Source of the DNA: an uncultured Thiothrix sp.
Lineage (GTDB): Bacteria > Pseudomonadota > Gammaproteobacteria > Thiotrichales > Thiotrichaceae
Assembly: GCF_937873765.1 (NCBI RefSeq)
Contig: NZ_CALMZC010000039.1
Coordinates: 62,001 to 126,000, forward strand
Reading direction: 5' to 3'
Length of the DNA stretch: 64,000 nucleotides
In this document: positions 53,608-63,615 of the stretch, piece by piece
Layout of the letters: every line of letters starts with the position of its first letter
Numbering within the stretch: the stretch's first letter is position 1
Notes under the pieces: generated by a model
Database searches by the model: none
Told to the model about the DNA's origin: nothing
What the model saw: only the letters and a program-made list of their open reading frames with translations
Program-made: the position numbers and the translations under genes

Positions 53608-54449
53608 TGGCGAAGCAGCCTAGTTCTCAACCCCAACGGCGTGCACGATCACGTTCTACAAACAATGTGAGCCTAGTGACCGAGTTGTCACCCAGTATGG
53701 CGCGTTGGTTGAGCCTATTGGCTTTTTTAATGGTAATGGGCGGTGCAGTCTTATGGCTACGGGCTTGGATTAGCGACCCTACGCATCTAGCGATTGAAAA
53801 AGTGGAGTGGCAAGGTGATTTCCAATATCTCAAACAAGCTGAGTTAGAAGCGCTCGCACAGCCCTTTGTTAGTACGAATTTATATTTGCTGGATACCGAT
53901 AGCTTAGAGAAGGCTTTAGAGCAAAATTCTTGGGTGAGAGGTGCTAGTCTGCGTAAAGTTTGGCCAAATCAGCTGGTTGTTGATGTAGAAACGCAGTTTC
54001 CAGTTGCTTTCTGGGGTGATGATAAGCTATTGAATAAGTTCGGCGACATTTTCGCTGGAGCATTGCCAGAAAAGCAGGGCGTTTTCCCCATTCTTTACAG
54101 TTCTCAGGGTAATAGTGGGCGGGTCATGGGTGAACGTTATGTGCAGCTTACCAAAATGCTGGCTGGTTTAAATTTAGAAATTATCGAGCTGTCAGAAGAT
54201 GAACGTGGTTCATGGCGGATGAAGGTGCGTCATGGGCCAGAAATCATTATTGGCCGTAAAGAGCAGGAAAAACGCGTGCAACGTTTTAGAGTGGGCTATT
54301 TGCAAGGCTTGAAGGATCGTCTCGGTGAGATTGATCAGATTGACCTACGCTATACCAATGGATTCGCTGTGGAATGGAAGCCTAGTGTTGGTAACGGCGC
54401 AGCTGTGAGTTCCTTCGATGGATACACAGTACAAGGTCTAGGGAGCTAA
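53607..54449 (+). CDS. ftsQ: cell division protein FtsQ
   Basis: A bitopic divisome protein of 280 aa. The N terminus is basic and cytoplasmic (QPQRRARSRS), followed by one helix (about residues 32-51), a POTRA domain (IEKVEWQGDFQYL) and the beta domain with FWGDDKLLNKFGDIF. It links FtsB/FtsL to the early divisome. Confidence 0.95.
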   Translation: MAKQPSSQPQRRARSRSTNNVSLVTELSPSMARWLSLLAFLMVMGGAVLWLRAWISDPTHLAIEKVEWQGDFQYLKQAELEALAQPFVSTNLYLLDTDSLEKALEQNSWVRGASLRKVWPNQLVVDVETQFPVAFWGDDKLLNKFGDIFAGALPEKQGVFPILYSSQGNSGRVMGERYVQLTKMLAGLNLEIIELSEDERGSWRMKVRHGPEIIIGRKEQEKRVQRFRVGYLQGLKDRLGEIDQIDLRYTNGFAVEWKPSVGNGAAVSSFDGYTVQGLGS

Positions 54450-54451
54450 AG

Positions 54452-55696
54452 ATGTCAAAAAAATCAGATCGGAACACCATCGTCGCCTTAGATATTGGTA
54501 CTTCCAAGGTAGTCGCGATGGTGGGCGAGGTGAACGAAAATGGGCGCCTCGAGGTCGTCGGTATTGGCACCTCTCCCTCTCGTGGTATGCGTCGTGGAGT
54601 AGTTGTCAATATCGAATCGACCATTCAGTCGATCCAAAAAGCCGTTGAAGAAGCTGAACTAATGTCTGGAGTCAGAATTAGTTCAGTCTATGTAGGTATT
54701 GCTGGAAGTCATGTGCGTAGTCTTAACTCGCATGGAATTGTCGCGATCAGAGATAAGGAAGTAACAGCGCAGGATCTTGAGCGTGTTATGGATGCAGCGC
54801 GCGCCGTCGCTATTCCAGCAGACCAACGTATTTTGCATGTTCTGCCCCAAGAATATGTGATTGACTCGCAAGAGGGTATCCGTGAGCCGATTGGTATGTC
54901 GGGAGTACGGCTTGAGGCGCGTGTGCATTTAGTCACAGCAGCGCATGGCGCGGCACAAAATATTATTAAATGTGTTGAGCGCTGCGGCCTAAGCGTAGAA
55001 GATATTATTCTTGAGCAAGTAGCGTCTAGTTATGCCGTGCTTGAGGAAGATGAAAAAGAGTTGGGTGTCTGCTTAGTCGATATCGGTGGGGGTACTAGCG
55101 ATATTGCAGTATTCCTCAATGGAGCGATTCATCATACAGCAGTGATCCCGATTGCCGGTGACCAAGTGACCAATGATATTGCGCTTGGCGTGCGTACTCC
55201 TACACGTCATGCGGAGGATATTAAAATTAGGCATGGTGTCGCCTTACAAAAATTAATTGAGCAGGAAGAGACTATTGATGTACCTGCAGTGGGTGAGCGA
55301 GAGGCCTTAAGCTTATCTACTTTTGTCTTATCATCCATTATTGAGCCGCGTTATGCTGAACTATTTGCTTTAATTCTAGACGAGCTGCAACGCAGTGGCT
55401 ACGAAGAGCGGATTGGTGCAGGTATTGTCTTAACCGGTGGTACTTCAAAAATGCAAGGTGCTATCGAATTGGCAGAGGAAATCTTCCATATGCCGGTTCG
55501 ACTAGGAATGCCGCGTGATGTTGGTGGCTTACGCGGGGAAGTCGAAAATCCTATCCATTCCACTGGGGTAGGATTGTTGCTGTATGGCATCGCACAGCAG
55601 GCTTATGGAGAGCGAAAGGGAGTGCACCACGCACCGGTAAGTTCGTCTGAGAGCTTATGGGAGCGGATTAAAGGTTGGTTTAACGGAAACTTGTAA
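54452..55696 (+). CDS. ftsA: cell division protein FtsA
   Basis: An actin-like ATPase of 414 aa that tethers FtsZ to the membrane. It shows phosphate motif [20 protein letters not shown], and [10 protein letters not shown]. The C-terminal amphipathic helix ([14 protein letters not shown]) is intact. It is 2 bases after ftsQ. Confidence 0.98.
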   Translation: MSKKSDRNTIVALDIGTSKVVAMVGEVNENGRLEVVGIGTSPSRGMRRGVVVNIESTIQSIQKAVEEAELMSGVRISSVYVGIAGSHVRSLNSHGIVAIRDKEVTAQDLERVMDAARAVAIPADQRILHVLPQEYVIDSQEGIREPIGMSGVRLEARVHLVTAAHGAAQNIIKCVERCGLSVEDIILEQVASSYAVLEEDEKELGVCLVDIGGGTSDIAVFLNGAIHHTAVIPIAGDQVTNDIALGVRTPTRHAEDIKIRHGVALQKLIEQEETIDVPAVGEREALSLSTFVLSSIIEPRYAELFALILDELQRSGYEERIGAGIVLTGGTSKMQGAIELAEEIFHMPVRLGMPRDVGGLRGEVENPIHSTGVGLLLYGIAQQAYGERKGVHHAPVSSSESLWERIKGWFNGNL

Positions 55697-55712
55697 CAGC
55701 TGGAGAATGGGC

Positions 55713-56879
55713 ATGTTTGAAATTATGGATAATCAAAAAGCCGGTGCCGTTATTAAGGTGATCGGTGTCGGTGGCGGCGGTGGCAATGCAGTCATTAATA
55801 TGCTGACTTCAGGTATCGAAGGGGTGGAGTATATCTGCGCGAATACTGATGCACAGGCTTTAAAAGGTTGCCAAGTTAGTACAGTTTTACAATTAGGCAC
55901 AAGCTTGACTAAAGGTTTAGGCGCTGGTGCTAATCCCGATGTAGGTCGTGAAGCAGCAATGGAAGATCGTGAGCGAATTAAAGAATTAATTCGTGGAACG
56001 GATATGCTGTTTATTACTGCAGGTATGGGTGGTGGCACGGGCACGGGCGCTGCACCAGTAGTGGCTGAAATTGCACGTGATTTAGGTATTTTGACGGTTG
56101 CAGTGGTGACGCGTCCTTTCCATTTGGAAGGGACTAAACGCATGAAATTAGCAGATGCGGGAATTGCCGAGTTAGCACGTCATGTCGATTCTTTAATCAC
56201 TATTCCTAACCAAAAGTTGTTAACCGCTTTAGGTAAAAATGCGACTTTATTGGATGCCTTCAAATCAGCAAATAGTGTGCTGTTGAATGCGGTGCAAGGT
56301 ATTGCTGAGCTTATTACCCGTCCTGGTTTGATCAATGTTGACTTTGCTGACGTGCGTACGGTTATGTCTGGTATGGGCATGGCAGTCATGGGCATGGGCA
56401 AAGCTCAAGGGGATAGTCGTGCTGAAAAAGCAGCTCAAGCAGCGGTCTCTAATCCTTTACTAGAAGACATTTGCCTGGATGGCGCGCGCGGTATTCTAGT
56501 TAATATCACTGCTGGCTTAGATATGGGGATTCATGAGTTTGAGGAAGTGGGCGAAGTGATTCGTCAATTTGCTTCAGACGAGGCCACAGTAGTCGTTGGT
56601 ACAGTTATCGACCCTGATATGCGGGATGAAATCCGTGTAACCTTGGTCGCGACGGGTTTAGAGGATGCAGCTACGCATAGCGTTAGTAAGCCAGCGGCTG
56701 CCCAAGCTGTTAAGCGCGAGCGCCCTGCTGCAGTGCCTGTGCAACCAGAAAAACCACGAGTGGTGGTAAATATTGATAATGCCCGTCAGAATGCTCAAAA
56801 TCCAGCCGCTGGAAACGGATTTAATCGTGGCAATAGTACTTTAGATATTCCTGCGTTTTTGCGAACCCAAGCTGATTAA
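55713..56879 (+). CDS. ftsZ: cell division GTPase FtsZ
   Basis: A tubulin-like GTPase of 388 aa. It shows [10 protein letters not shown], the tubulin signature [10 protein letters not shown] and the T7 loop [11 protein letters not shown] variable linker of about 55 residues leads to the C-terminal peptide [12 protein letters not shown], which binds FtsA and ZipA. I use ATG 55713 (MFEIM), seven bases after GGAG; the ATG at 55707 is only one base from that site. It is the last gene of the dcw transcript. Confidence 0.98.
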   Translation: MFEIMDNQKAGAVIKVIGVGGGGGNAVINMLTSGIEGVEYICANTDAQALKGCQVSTVLQLGTSLTKGLGAGANPDVGREAAMEDRERIKELIRGTDMLFITAGMGGGTGTGAAPVVAEIARDLGILTVAVVTRPFHLEGTKRMKLADAGIAELARHVDSLITIPNQKLLTALGKNATLLDAFKSANSVLLNAVQGIAELITRPGLINVDFADVRTVMSGMGMAVMGMGKAQGDSRAEKAAQAAVSNPLLEDICLDGARGILVNITAGLDMGIHEFEEVGEVIRQFASDEATVVVGTVIDPDMRDEIRVTLVATGLEDAATHSVSKPAAAQAVKRERPAAVPVQPEKPRVVVNIDNARQNAQNPAAGNGFNRGNSTLDIPAFLRTQAD

Positions 56880-56910
56880 ACGCAGCTAACTAGTCATTAA
56901 ACATGCCCTA

Positions 56911-56941
56911 GCAGCCAACTTGTCGAGGTTGGTTGCATTTT
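56911..56941 (+). terminator. weak terminator or attenuator after ftsZ
   Basis: GCAGCCAAC (56911-56919) pairs with GTTGGTTGC (56928-56936) with one G-T wobble, followed by ATTTTAG. It could end the dcw transcript, though the T run is short. Confidence 0.5.
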
Positions 56942-57010
56942 AGTATGGGCTCGAGCGTTTTATTCAGCGTGAGCTTGGCAAAATCTATTTAAAATTATCT
57001 CGATTAATTG

Positions 57011-57019
57011 TGATATGAT
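57011..57019 (+). promoter_or_regulatory. candidate extended -10 promoter of lpxC
   Basis: TGATATGAT combines an extended TGn with TATGAT about 55 bases upstream of the lpxC start. No good -35 box is seen at 17 bases, which is tolerated by extended -10 promoters. Confidence 0.45.
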
Positions 57020-57073
57020 TTGTGCCGTTTGTTAAGCGGTACAAGTAGTTATGGAAGAAGTAGGGGCTGACAA

Positions 57074-57988
57074 GTGCTGAAACAAAGAACTCTAAGAACG
57101 GCAGTGTCTTCGATGGGTATTGGCTTGCATTCTGGAAAGAAAGTAGCGATGACCCTACGGCCTGCTCCTGTGAATACGGGTATTGTTTTTTATCGAACTG
57201 ACCTTCCTAATAAGCCAAAGTTGTGTCTACACCCCGAGCGGGTTGGCGAAACGATGCTCTGTACAGCTTTATTAGAAGGTGTAGTTAAAGTTGCGACGGT
57301 TGAGCATTTATTATCGGCGTTAGCAGGCTTAGGCATTGATAATCTTTATGTCGATATTGACGCGCCTGAAATTCCGATTATGGATGGTAGTGCTGCCCCT
57401 TTTTTATATTTGATTCTTTCTGCTGGTATTGCTGAGCAGAATGCAACCAAGCGCTTTATTCGCATTAAAAAGCCTGTCGAGTTTCGCAAAGGAGATGCGT
57501 GGGCGCGCTTAAGTCCTTATGATGGGTTTAAAGCCTCGTTCGATATTCAATTCAATCATCCAGCAGTTAGTGCAACTTGCCAAAGTATGGAGCTAGATTT
57601 TTCTAAGCAGGCTTATGCGAGTGAAATTGCGCGTGCGCGCACTTTTGGCTTTATGCGTGACATTGAACTTTTGCGTTCCAAGAACTTAGGTTTAGGTGGT
57701 AGTTTAGAGAATGCCATCGTGTTGGATGAGTTTCGTGTATTGAACCCTGATGGCTTACGCTATAGTGATGAGTTTATCCGCCATAAAATTCTGGATGCGA
57801 TTGGTGACTTATATACTTTAGGTCATGGGATTATTGGTGCTTTCCATGGTCATAAAGCTGGACATGCCATTAACAATCTGTTGGTACGTGAGCTGCTGGC
57901 TCAAAAAGAAGCTTGGGAAATGGTTTCGCTCGAAGAAAAACAGCGCGAGCGTGCTATTTTTGCTGATGGCTACGCACTAGCAGTTTGA
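57074..57988 (+). CDS. lpxC: UDP-3-O-acyl-GlcNAc deacetylase LpxC
   Basis: Zinc deacetylase catalysing the committed step of lipid A synthesis, 304 aa. It shows the N-terminal [10 protein letters not shown], the zinc motif [20 protein letters not shown] and [12 protein letters not shown]. The start is GTG with AGGGG seven bases upstream. Its last 19 bases overlap the convergent dciA gene. Confidence 0.97.
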   Translation: MLKQRTLRTAVSSMGIGLHSGKKVAMTLRPAPVNTGIVFYRTDLPNKPKLCLHPERVGETMLCTALLEGVVKVATVEHLLSALAGLGIDNLYVDIDAPEIPIMDGSAAPFLYLILSAGIAEQNATKRFIRIKKPVEFRKGDAWARLSPYDGFKASFDIQFNHPAVSATCQSMELDFSKQAYASEIARARTFGFMRDIELLRSKNLGLGGSLENAIVLDEFRVLNPDGLRYSDEFIRHKILDAIGDLYTLGHGIIGAFHGHKAGHAINNLLVRELLAQKEAWEMVSLEEKQRERAIFADGYALAV

Positions 57989-58419
57989 AGATTAGTAGAG
58001 CTATAAGTGCTGGTACGATGAGCTAAAGCCAGTCGTACTAAAGCTTGACGTAAGCTTTCATCTTGAATCTGTTGAGCAATACTTGCAAGTGTTTCAATGG
58101 TTTGCTCGCTCATCGGTACTCTACTTGATTTTCGCCCAAAGCTTGCCAGTGGCATAGCAATCACTTTAATATCCACACCGTTAAGTTTTAAACTCAATTC
58201 TTTATTGAGATGGTGGCAGAGTGTCTTCTGTGTAAACCGTGCCTGAGTTGCGAAATGTGGGTCGTCCGTCAGTACTAATAAACGTCGATTGCGAATGATC
58301 GGCCAGATACGGTTTTCGAGGCGCATTTGAGTGTGTTGGCTAATCAAATAGCTCAGTTTATCTAGCTGATCCAGCCTTTCGGACAGACCATCATTAATAA
58401 AGTAGTTGATTTTTCTCAT
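57970..58419 (-). CDS. dciA: DciA-type DnaB helicase loader (DUF721)
   Basis: A 149-aa DUF721 protein. DciA is the ancestral bacterial helicase loader that replaces DnaC in most species. The N-terminal domain has the DUF721 pattern ([30 protein letters not shown]), followed by a flexible C-terminal tail. The identification also rests on position: it sits between lpxC and the M23 peptidase/secA pair, as in Pseudomonas. It is convergent with lpxC, with an overlap of 19 bases, and divergent from the M23 gene. Confidence 0.8.
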   Translation of the reverse strand: MRKINYFINDGLSERLDQLDKLSYLISQHTQMRLENRIWPIIRNRRLLVLTDDPHFATQARFTQKTLCHHLNKELSLKLNGVDIKVIAMPLASFGRKSSRVPMSEQTIETLASIAQQIQDESLRQALVRLALAHRTSTYSSTNLQTASA

Positions 58420-58510
58420 AGTATCTTTTTACATCAACCTGCACTACATCCAACTATTATAAAGAGAGTGTTTAGTTTGCCTGTGGAGGGCATTAGCGGA
58501 TGTTTGTCGC

Positions 58511-59470
58511 ATGAAAGTTATTTGTATTAGTCGTGATGGTGCACGACGCGCTTCGTTTAGTCTCAACCCCATTACTCATCTGGTACTCCCAGCCAGTTTA
58601 GTGGCTCTGCTGATTATCGGTTTGTCAGTCAATCAGATGTTAGGTCTTTACCGTTTAGATAATACACCGCAACAGAATTCACTAACAGCCGAGGAGGCGG
58701 AGAAAATTCTCACAACCCTCGGTGAGCAGATGAACACTGTCAATGAAATTAAGAAGACTTACTCAAGCTATACCGTTGATGTCGATACACTTTCTGTACG
58801 TCTAGGGACTTTGGAGGCTGAGATTGCAAGGCTCAACGCTTTAGCAAAACGTGTAGTCAATCGTGCAAAATTAGATCCGAAGGAGTTTTCTTTAGATCAG
58901 GCTCCACCGCGTGGCGGCTTGGAGGAAGATTACACACCTGCCGTGGCACCTAGGGTAACTACTAAGGAGTTATTAGGTTCTTTTGAAAACATGGAGTCTA
59001 AGCTGGAGCAACAACGTGCTATGCTCGAAAGTCTCTATCAAGTTCTTGAAGAAAAAGCGCTAGCCGAAGTAGTTTTACCTTCCTCGCGTCCTGTCAAGTT
59101 TGGCTATATTTCTTCTCAATTCGGTGCAAGGCGTGATCCTTTTAATGGGGGTATGCGTATGCATAAAGGTATGGACTATGCGGGGCCACGTGGCACTGAT
59201 GTCCATGCAGTAGCCGGTGGGATAGTGTCGTTCGTAGGGACTAAAGGGGGCTACGGCACCCTTGTCGAAATTGATCACGGTAATGGCTTAGTCAGTCGCT
59301 ATGCGCATTTAGATCAAGCCTTAGTTGAGCAGGGCAGAGTGATTCAAAAAGCAGATCGAGTGGCACTCTTAGGCAATACAGGCCGCTCAACTGGAGCACA
59401 TTTACATTTAGAAATCTTGCGTAACGGTGAAGCTATTGATCCACAGACTTATTTAGGTTTGGGCGAGTAG
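58511..59470 (+). CDS. M23-family metallopeptidase
   Basis: An exported peptidoglycan endopeptidase of 319 aa. The N-terminal membrane segment (about residues 25-46) is followed by a coiled-coil region (about 60-120 and 155-180) and a LytM/M23 domain with zinc ligands HKGMD and HLHLE. Both zinc motifs are intact, so it is probably active. It lies upstream of secA, as in Pseudomonas. The ribosome-binding site is weak. Confidence 0.93.
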   Translation: MKVICISRDGARRASFSLNPITHLVLPASLVALLIIGLSVNQMLGLYRLDNTPQQNSLTAEEAEKILTTLGEQMNTVNEIKKTYSSYTVDVDTLSVRLGTLEAEIARLNALAKRVVNRAKLDPKEFSLDQAPPRGGLEEDYTPAVAPRVTTKELLGSFENMESKLEQQRAMLESLYQVLEEKALAEVVLPSSRPVKFGYISSQFGARRDPFNGGMRMHKGMDYAGPRGTDVHAVAGGIVSFVGTKGGYGTLVEIDHGNGLVSRYAHLDQALVEQGRVIQKADRVALLGNTGRSTGAHLHLEILRNGEAIDPQTYLGLGE

Positions 59471-59514
59471 GAATAATTCACCGTATAGCCAGTTATTCAA
59501 GCTATACTATGAGC

Positions 59515-59553
59515 CCGGCGCAATTCCTCTCTTAGGATTGCGCCGGATTTTTT
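59515..59553 (+). terminator. rho-independent terminator after the M23 peptidase
   Basis: CCGGCGCAA (from 59515) pairs with TTGCGCCGG (ending 59546), extended inside by TCC/GGA with one bulge, followed by ATTTTTTTG. This separates the M23 gene from the secA transcript. Confidence 0.9.
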
Positions 59554-59605
59554 TGTCAATTGAGCTTGTTTTGTTTGGGCTAGACCCCATATTGGGGTGA
59601 CAACC

Positions 59606-59686
59606 ATGGCTGTGTCAGCGCAAGGGAGTAAACTCTCTGCCTTGTATTGGCTCAGGAAATTGCCGGTAGAGCCACTGGCAGGATGA
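59606..59686 (+). CDS. 26-codon leader ORF upstream of secA
   Basis: ATG 59606 opens a frame of 26 codons ending at TGA 59684-59686, 21 bases before secA. GGGGTGA lies just upstream at good spacing. The product is basic and ends YWLRKLPVEPLAG. The region can also fold: CCCC/GGGG around 59585-59597, GGGAGT/ACTCTC within the ORF, and TGCCGGT/ACTGGCA near its end. In E. coli, secA is controlled by the SecM arrest peptide, which has a signal sequence; this ORF has none, so it is not SecM, but it could be a translated regulator. Confidence 0.4.
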   Translation: MAVSAQGSKLSALYWLRKLPVEPLAG

Positions 59687-59707
59687 GTTAGGAGAAAATA
59701 AGAGATT

Positions 59708-62407
59708 ATGCTGGGTTCTGTTGCGAAAAAGATTTTTGGTAGTCGTAATGATCGCTTGGTCAAAAGTTATGCAAAGATCGTTAAAAATATTAATGCATTA
59801 GAAACTGATTACTCCAAGTTGTCGGATGCTGACTTGCAGCATCGCACGGTTAAATTCCGTGAGCGGCTGTTAGCTGGGGCAACACTGGATGATCTCTTAC
59901 CTGATGCCTTTGCTACCGTGCGTGAAGCGAGTAAACGTATTCTTGGCATGCGCCATTATGATGTACAAATGATTGGCGGTATGGTGTTGCATCATGGAAA
60001 AATTGCTGAGATGCGCACCGGTGAGGGTAAAACCTTAGTCGCTACTCTTGCAGCTTACCTGAATGCTCTACCGGGTAAGGGCGTGCATGTCATTACCGTC
60101 AATGATTATCTAGCACAGCGTGACGCGACCTCCTTATCTAGACTCTATGGCTTCTTAGGCTTAAGTACCGGTGTAATCATTAATGGCTTAAGCCAAGACC
60201 AGCGTCGTGAAGCTTATGCAGCTGATATTACTTACGGTACCAATAACGAATTTGGCTTTGATTATCTACGCGATAATATGGCTTTTTCGATGGACGAGCG
60301 TGTACAGCGCAAACTCTCCTATGCTGTCGTCGATGAAGTTGACTCTATCCTGATTGACGAAGCGCGTACTCCGCTAATTATCTCTGGCCCAAGCCAAGAT
60401 GCCTCTGATTTATATCGTGCAGTCAATGCTATCGTGCCTGAATTGTCTCGCCAAGAAGCAGAAGAGAGTGAAGGTGATTACTGGGTGGATGAAAAAGCTA
60501 AGCAAGTTTTCCTCTCAGAAAGTGGTCAAGAGCGGGTTGAGCAAATTCTCAGTGAGCGTGGCGTATTACCTGATGGGCAGGGTTTATATGATTCTGCTAG
60601 TATTGCGATTTTGCACCACTTAAATGCAGGCTTACGTGCACATACTTTGTTCCAAAAGAACGTCGACTATATTGTGCGCGATGGTAAAATTATTATCGTT
60701 GACGAATTCACAGGGCGTACTATGCCCGGTCGGCGTTGGTCAGAGGGCTTGCATCAAGCGATTGAGGCTAAAGAAAACGTTGAAATCCAAGCAGAAAATC
60801 AGACCTTAGCGTCGATCACCTTCCAGAATTATTTCCGTTTGTATAAAAAGCTTTCAGGTATGACCGGTACGGCTGATACTGAAGCTTTTGAGTTACAGCA
60901 GATTTATGGCTTAGAGGTCGTAGTCATCCCCACGCATCGCCCGATGATTAGGAAAGATGCGAATGACCTGATTTATCTAACGGCTGAAGAAAAATATGAC
61001 GCAATTATTGAAGACATTAAAGCTTGCGTCGAAAAAGGTCAGCCCGTGTTGGTGGGTACCGCCTCGATTGAGTCTTCCGAGTTAGTTTCGAATAAACTGA
61101 AAGTCCTACGCATTCCACATGAAGTTTTGAATGCTAAACAACATGAGCGTGAAGCCCATATTATTGCTAATGCGGGTCGCCCCGGTGCAGTCACCATTGC
61201 GACTAACATGGCGGGGCGTGGTACTGATATTGTGCTCGGTGGGAGCTACGAAGAGGAAATTGCGCAGTTGCCGCCTGCGAATGCGGATGAAACGGCTAAG
61301 CAAAAAATTAAAGCTATGTGGCAAAAGCGTCATGACACTGTATTAGCCGCAGGTGGCTTGCATATCATCGGCACGGAGCGCCATGAATCCCGGCGGATTG
61401 ATAATCAGCTACGGGGTCGCTCTGGTCGTCAAGGTGACCCCGGTTCCTCACGTTTTTATTTATCGCTAGAAGATAATCTCATGCGAATTTTTGCGTCTGA
61501 GCGTGTGAAAGGCATGATGCAAAAATTAGGTATGGAAAAAGGTCAGGCGATTGAGGCGGGATTAGTATCAAAATCGATTGAGAATGCCCAACGTAAAGTT
61601 GAAGCGCATAACTATGATATTCGTAAACATTTGCTTGAATACGATGATGTCGCGAATGACCAACGTAAGGTTATCTATGAGCAGCGTACTGAGCTGTTAA
61701 TAGCAGATAATACCCAAGATATGATCGCGTCCATTCGTCACGATGTGGTTGAGGATTTAGTGAGCCGCTTCATTCCACCCGGCAGTGTGGATGAGCAATG
61801 GGATATTGCTGGGTTAGAGAAGCAACTCCAAACCGATTTGAATTTATCAGTGCCTGTCCAGCAATGGTTGGATGAGGATAAAAAGCTGTATGAAGAGCAA
61901 ATTCGTGAGCGTATCCAAGCGCTGGTTAAGAATGAGCTAGCCGAAAAAGAATCTGTGATTGGTGCTGAAAATATGCGTCGCTTAGAGCGTGAAGCAATGC
62001 TGCATATCTTAGATTCGCACTGGAAAGAGCATCTTGCAGCGATGGATTATCTGCGCCAAGGTATAGGTTTGCGTGGCTATGCGCAAAAGAATCCGAAGCA
62101 GGAATATAAGCGTGAAGCCTTTGAGATGTTTGAGGAGCTACTCACGCGCCTCAAGCATGACGTAATTACTTTCTTGGTGCGGATTCAAATTGGTGAGCCA
62201 CCGCCTGCGCATGAAACGGTACAACAAGATGTACAGTATACTCATGCAAATCCTGATGCTTTTGCAGACGATGATGAAGTTGTGGATGCATTCACACCAG
62301 CACAAGAGAAAACAGCCGTTAATTCTGAGCCGAAAGTTGGGCGTAATGATCCTTGCCCCTGTGGTTCAGGCAAAAAATATAAGCAATGTCATGGGAAGTT
62401 AAGTTAA
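59708..62407 (+). CDS. secA: protein translocase ATPase SecA
   Basis: Motor of Sec-dependent export, 899 aa. It shows nucleotide motif [28 protein letters not shown], and GTDIVLGG with the [11 protein letters not shown] helicase motif. The C-terminal zinc-binding end ([14 protein letters not shown]) that binds SecB and lipids is intact. The GGAG nearest the start (59691-59694) is 13 bases away, so initiation may be weak or coupled to the upstream short ORF. Its stop overlaps the argJ start (TAATG). Confidence 0.98.
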   Translation: MLGSVAKKIFGSRNDRLVKSYAKIVKNINALETDYSKLSDADLQHRTVKFRERLLAGATLDDLLPDAFATVREASKRILGMRHYDVQMIGGMVLHHGKIAEMRTGEGKTLVATLAAYLNALPGKGVHVITVNDYLAQRDATSLSRLYGFLGLSTGVIINGLSQDQRREAYAADITYGTNNEFGFDYLRDNMAFSMDERVQRKLSYAVVDEVDSILIDEARTPLIISGPSQDASDLYRAVNAIVPELSRQEAEESEGDYWVDEKAKQVFLSESGQERVEQILSERGVLPDGQGLYDSASIAILHHLNAGLRAHTLFQKNVDYIVRDGKIIIVDEFTGRTMPGRRWSEGLHQAIEAKENVEIQAENQTLASITFQNYFRLYKKLSGMTGTADTEAFELQQIYGLEVVVIPTHRPMIRKDANDLIYLTAEEKYDAIIEDIKACVEKGQPVLVGTASIESSELVSNKLKVLRIPHEVLNAKQHEREAHIIANAGRPGAVTIATNMAGRGTDIVLGGSYEEEIAQLPPANADETAKQKIKAMWQKRHDTVLAAGGLHIIGTERHESRRIDNQLRGRSGRQGDPGSSRFYLSLEDNLMRIFASERVKGMMQKLGMEKGQAIEAGLVSKSIENAQRKVEAHNYDIRKHLLEYDDVANDQRKVIYEQRTELLIADNTQDMIASIRHDVVEDLVSRFIPPGSVDEQWDIAGLEKQLQTDLNLSVPVQQWLDEDKKLYEEQIRERIQALVKNELAEKESVIGAENMRRLEREAMLHILDSHWKEHLAAMDYLRQGIGLRGYAQKNPKQEYKREAFEMFEELLTRLKHDVITFLVRIQIGEPPPAHETVQQDVQYTHANPDAFADDDEVVDAFTPAQEKTAVNSEPKVGRNDPCPCGSGKKYKQCHGKLS

Positions 62408-63615
62408 TGGCTGTCAATTTAAGCTTTAATGAGGATTTATTGCCCATTGCGGGTGTGCGCTTAGCGACTTTGAATGCAGGCATTCGTTATAAAGGGCGTG
62501 ATGATCTGTTAGTGATGGAGCTGGCCGAAGGCAGTTCTTGTGCTGCGGTCTTCACGCGTAATGCTTTCTGTGCAGCTCCAGTGACGGTTGCTCGTGCACA
62601 TTTAGCAAGTGCTAGCCCACGGTATCTGCTAGTGAATGCAGGCAATGCGAATGCAGGCACAGGTGAACTCGGTCTTGCTGCAGCTAAAGCTTGTTGTAAT
62701 GCTTTGGCAGAAGTAGGGCAGTGTAAGCCAGAGCAAATTTTGCCATTTTCTACGGGTGTGATTGGCCAACAGTTGCCCGTCGATAAAGTTGTCGCTGCTT
62801 TACCTGCGGCGATGGCTAATCTTAAAGAGGATAATTGGTTAGCTGCAGCAAAAGCCATTATGACCACCGACACTATCGGTAAGGCCATGAGCAAGCAAAT
62901 TGAACTGGGCGGCAAGTCAGTGACCATCACAGGCATCGCTAAAGGTGCGGGGATGATTCACCCGAATATGGCTACTATGTTGTCTTATGTAGCCACCGAT
63001 GCTCAGGTTGAACCGAGTTTATTACAAGCCATTTTAAGTGAAGTGGTTGAAGAAACCTATAACTGCATCACGATTGATGGTGATACTTCAACCAATGATT
63101 CTCTGGTGTTAGCAGCTACTGGAAAATCAGGTTCAGTGGTGGATGCGAGTAATCGTGCTAGCTTCCAGCAAGCGGTGCAGGATGTTTGTATGTATCTTGC
63201 GCAAGCGATTGTGCGTGATGGTGAAGGTGCTACCAAATTCATTAGTGTGGTGGTGGAGGGTGCTAACGATCGTGCAGAAGCGCGTGTGATTGGGAATACG
63301 GTCGCTTTATCACCTTTAGTGAAAACCGCGATGTTTGCCAGTGACCCTAACTGGGGACGGATTTTAGCAGCAGTTGGGCGTAGTCCAATTGATAAGCTAG
63401 ATGTGAATGCAGTCACGATTTGGTTGGGAGATACTTTACTGATTGAGAAGGGGCAGCCAGCTCCCTCTTATCGTGAAGAATTAGGCCAAGTGGAAATGAA
63501 GCGTGATGAAATCAATGTTCGCATTCAGATGGGAAGAGGGGCGGCGAGTGCAACCACTTGGACTTGTGACTTCTCTTATGATTACGTCAAAATTAATGCT
63601 GAATACCGTAGCTGA
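62407..63615 (+). CDS. argJ: bifunctional ornithine acetyltransferase/N-acetylglutamate synthase ArgJ
   Basis: An arginine biosynthesis enzyme of 402 aa that cleaves itself into two subunits. The cleavage motif is KGAGMIHPNMATML, with nucleophile Thr190. ATG 62407 overlaps the secA stop; an earlier frame into secA is rejected. Whether it is bifunctional or only transfers acetyl from acetylornithine cannot be told. The stop overlaps the mutT start (TGATG). Confidence 0.96.
   Translation: MAVNLSFNEDLLPIAGVRLATLNAGIRYKGRDDLLVMELAEGSSCAAVFTRNAFCAAPVTVARAHLASASPRYLLVNAGNANAGTGELGLAAAKACCNALAEVGQCKPEQILPFSTGVIGQQLPVDKVVAALPAAMANLKEDNWLAAAKAIMTTDTIGKAMSKQIELGGKSVTITGIAKGAGMIHPNMATMLSYVATDAQVEPSLLQAILSEVVEETYNCITIDGDTSTNDSLVLAATGKSGSVVDASNRASFQQAVQDVCMYLAQAIVRDGEGATKFISVVVEGANDRAEARVIGNTVALSPLVKTAMFASDPNWGRILAAVGRSPIDKLDVNAVTIWLGDTLLIEKGQPAPSYREELGQVEMKRDEINVRIQMGRGAASATTWTCDFSYDYVKINAEYRS

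Noticed and set aside
55733-56143. 136-codon minus-strand frame inside ftsZ
   Set aside because: It is antisense to the conserved GTPase core and Pro/Thr-rich without domains.
59606-59686. calling the secA leader ORF secM
   Set aside because: It is far shorter than SecM and lacks a signal sequence and the known arrest motif; only a neutral leader-ORF call is supported.
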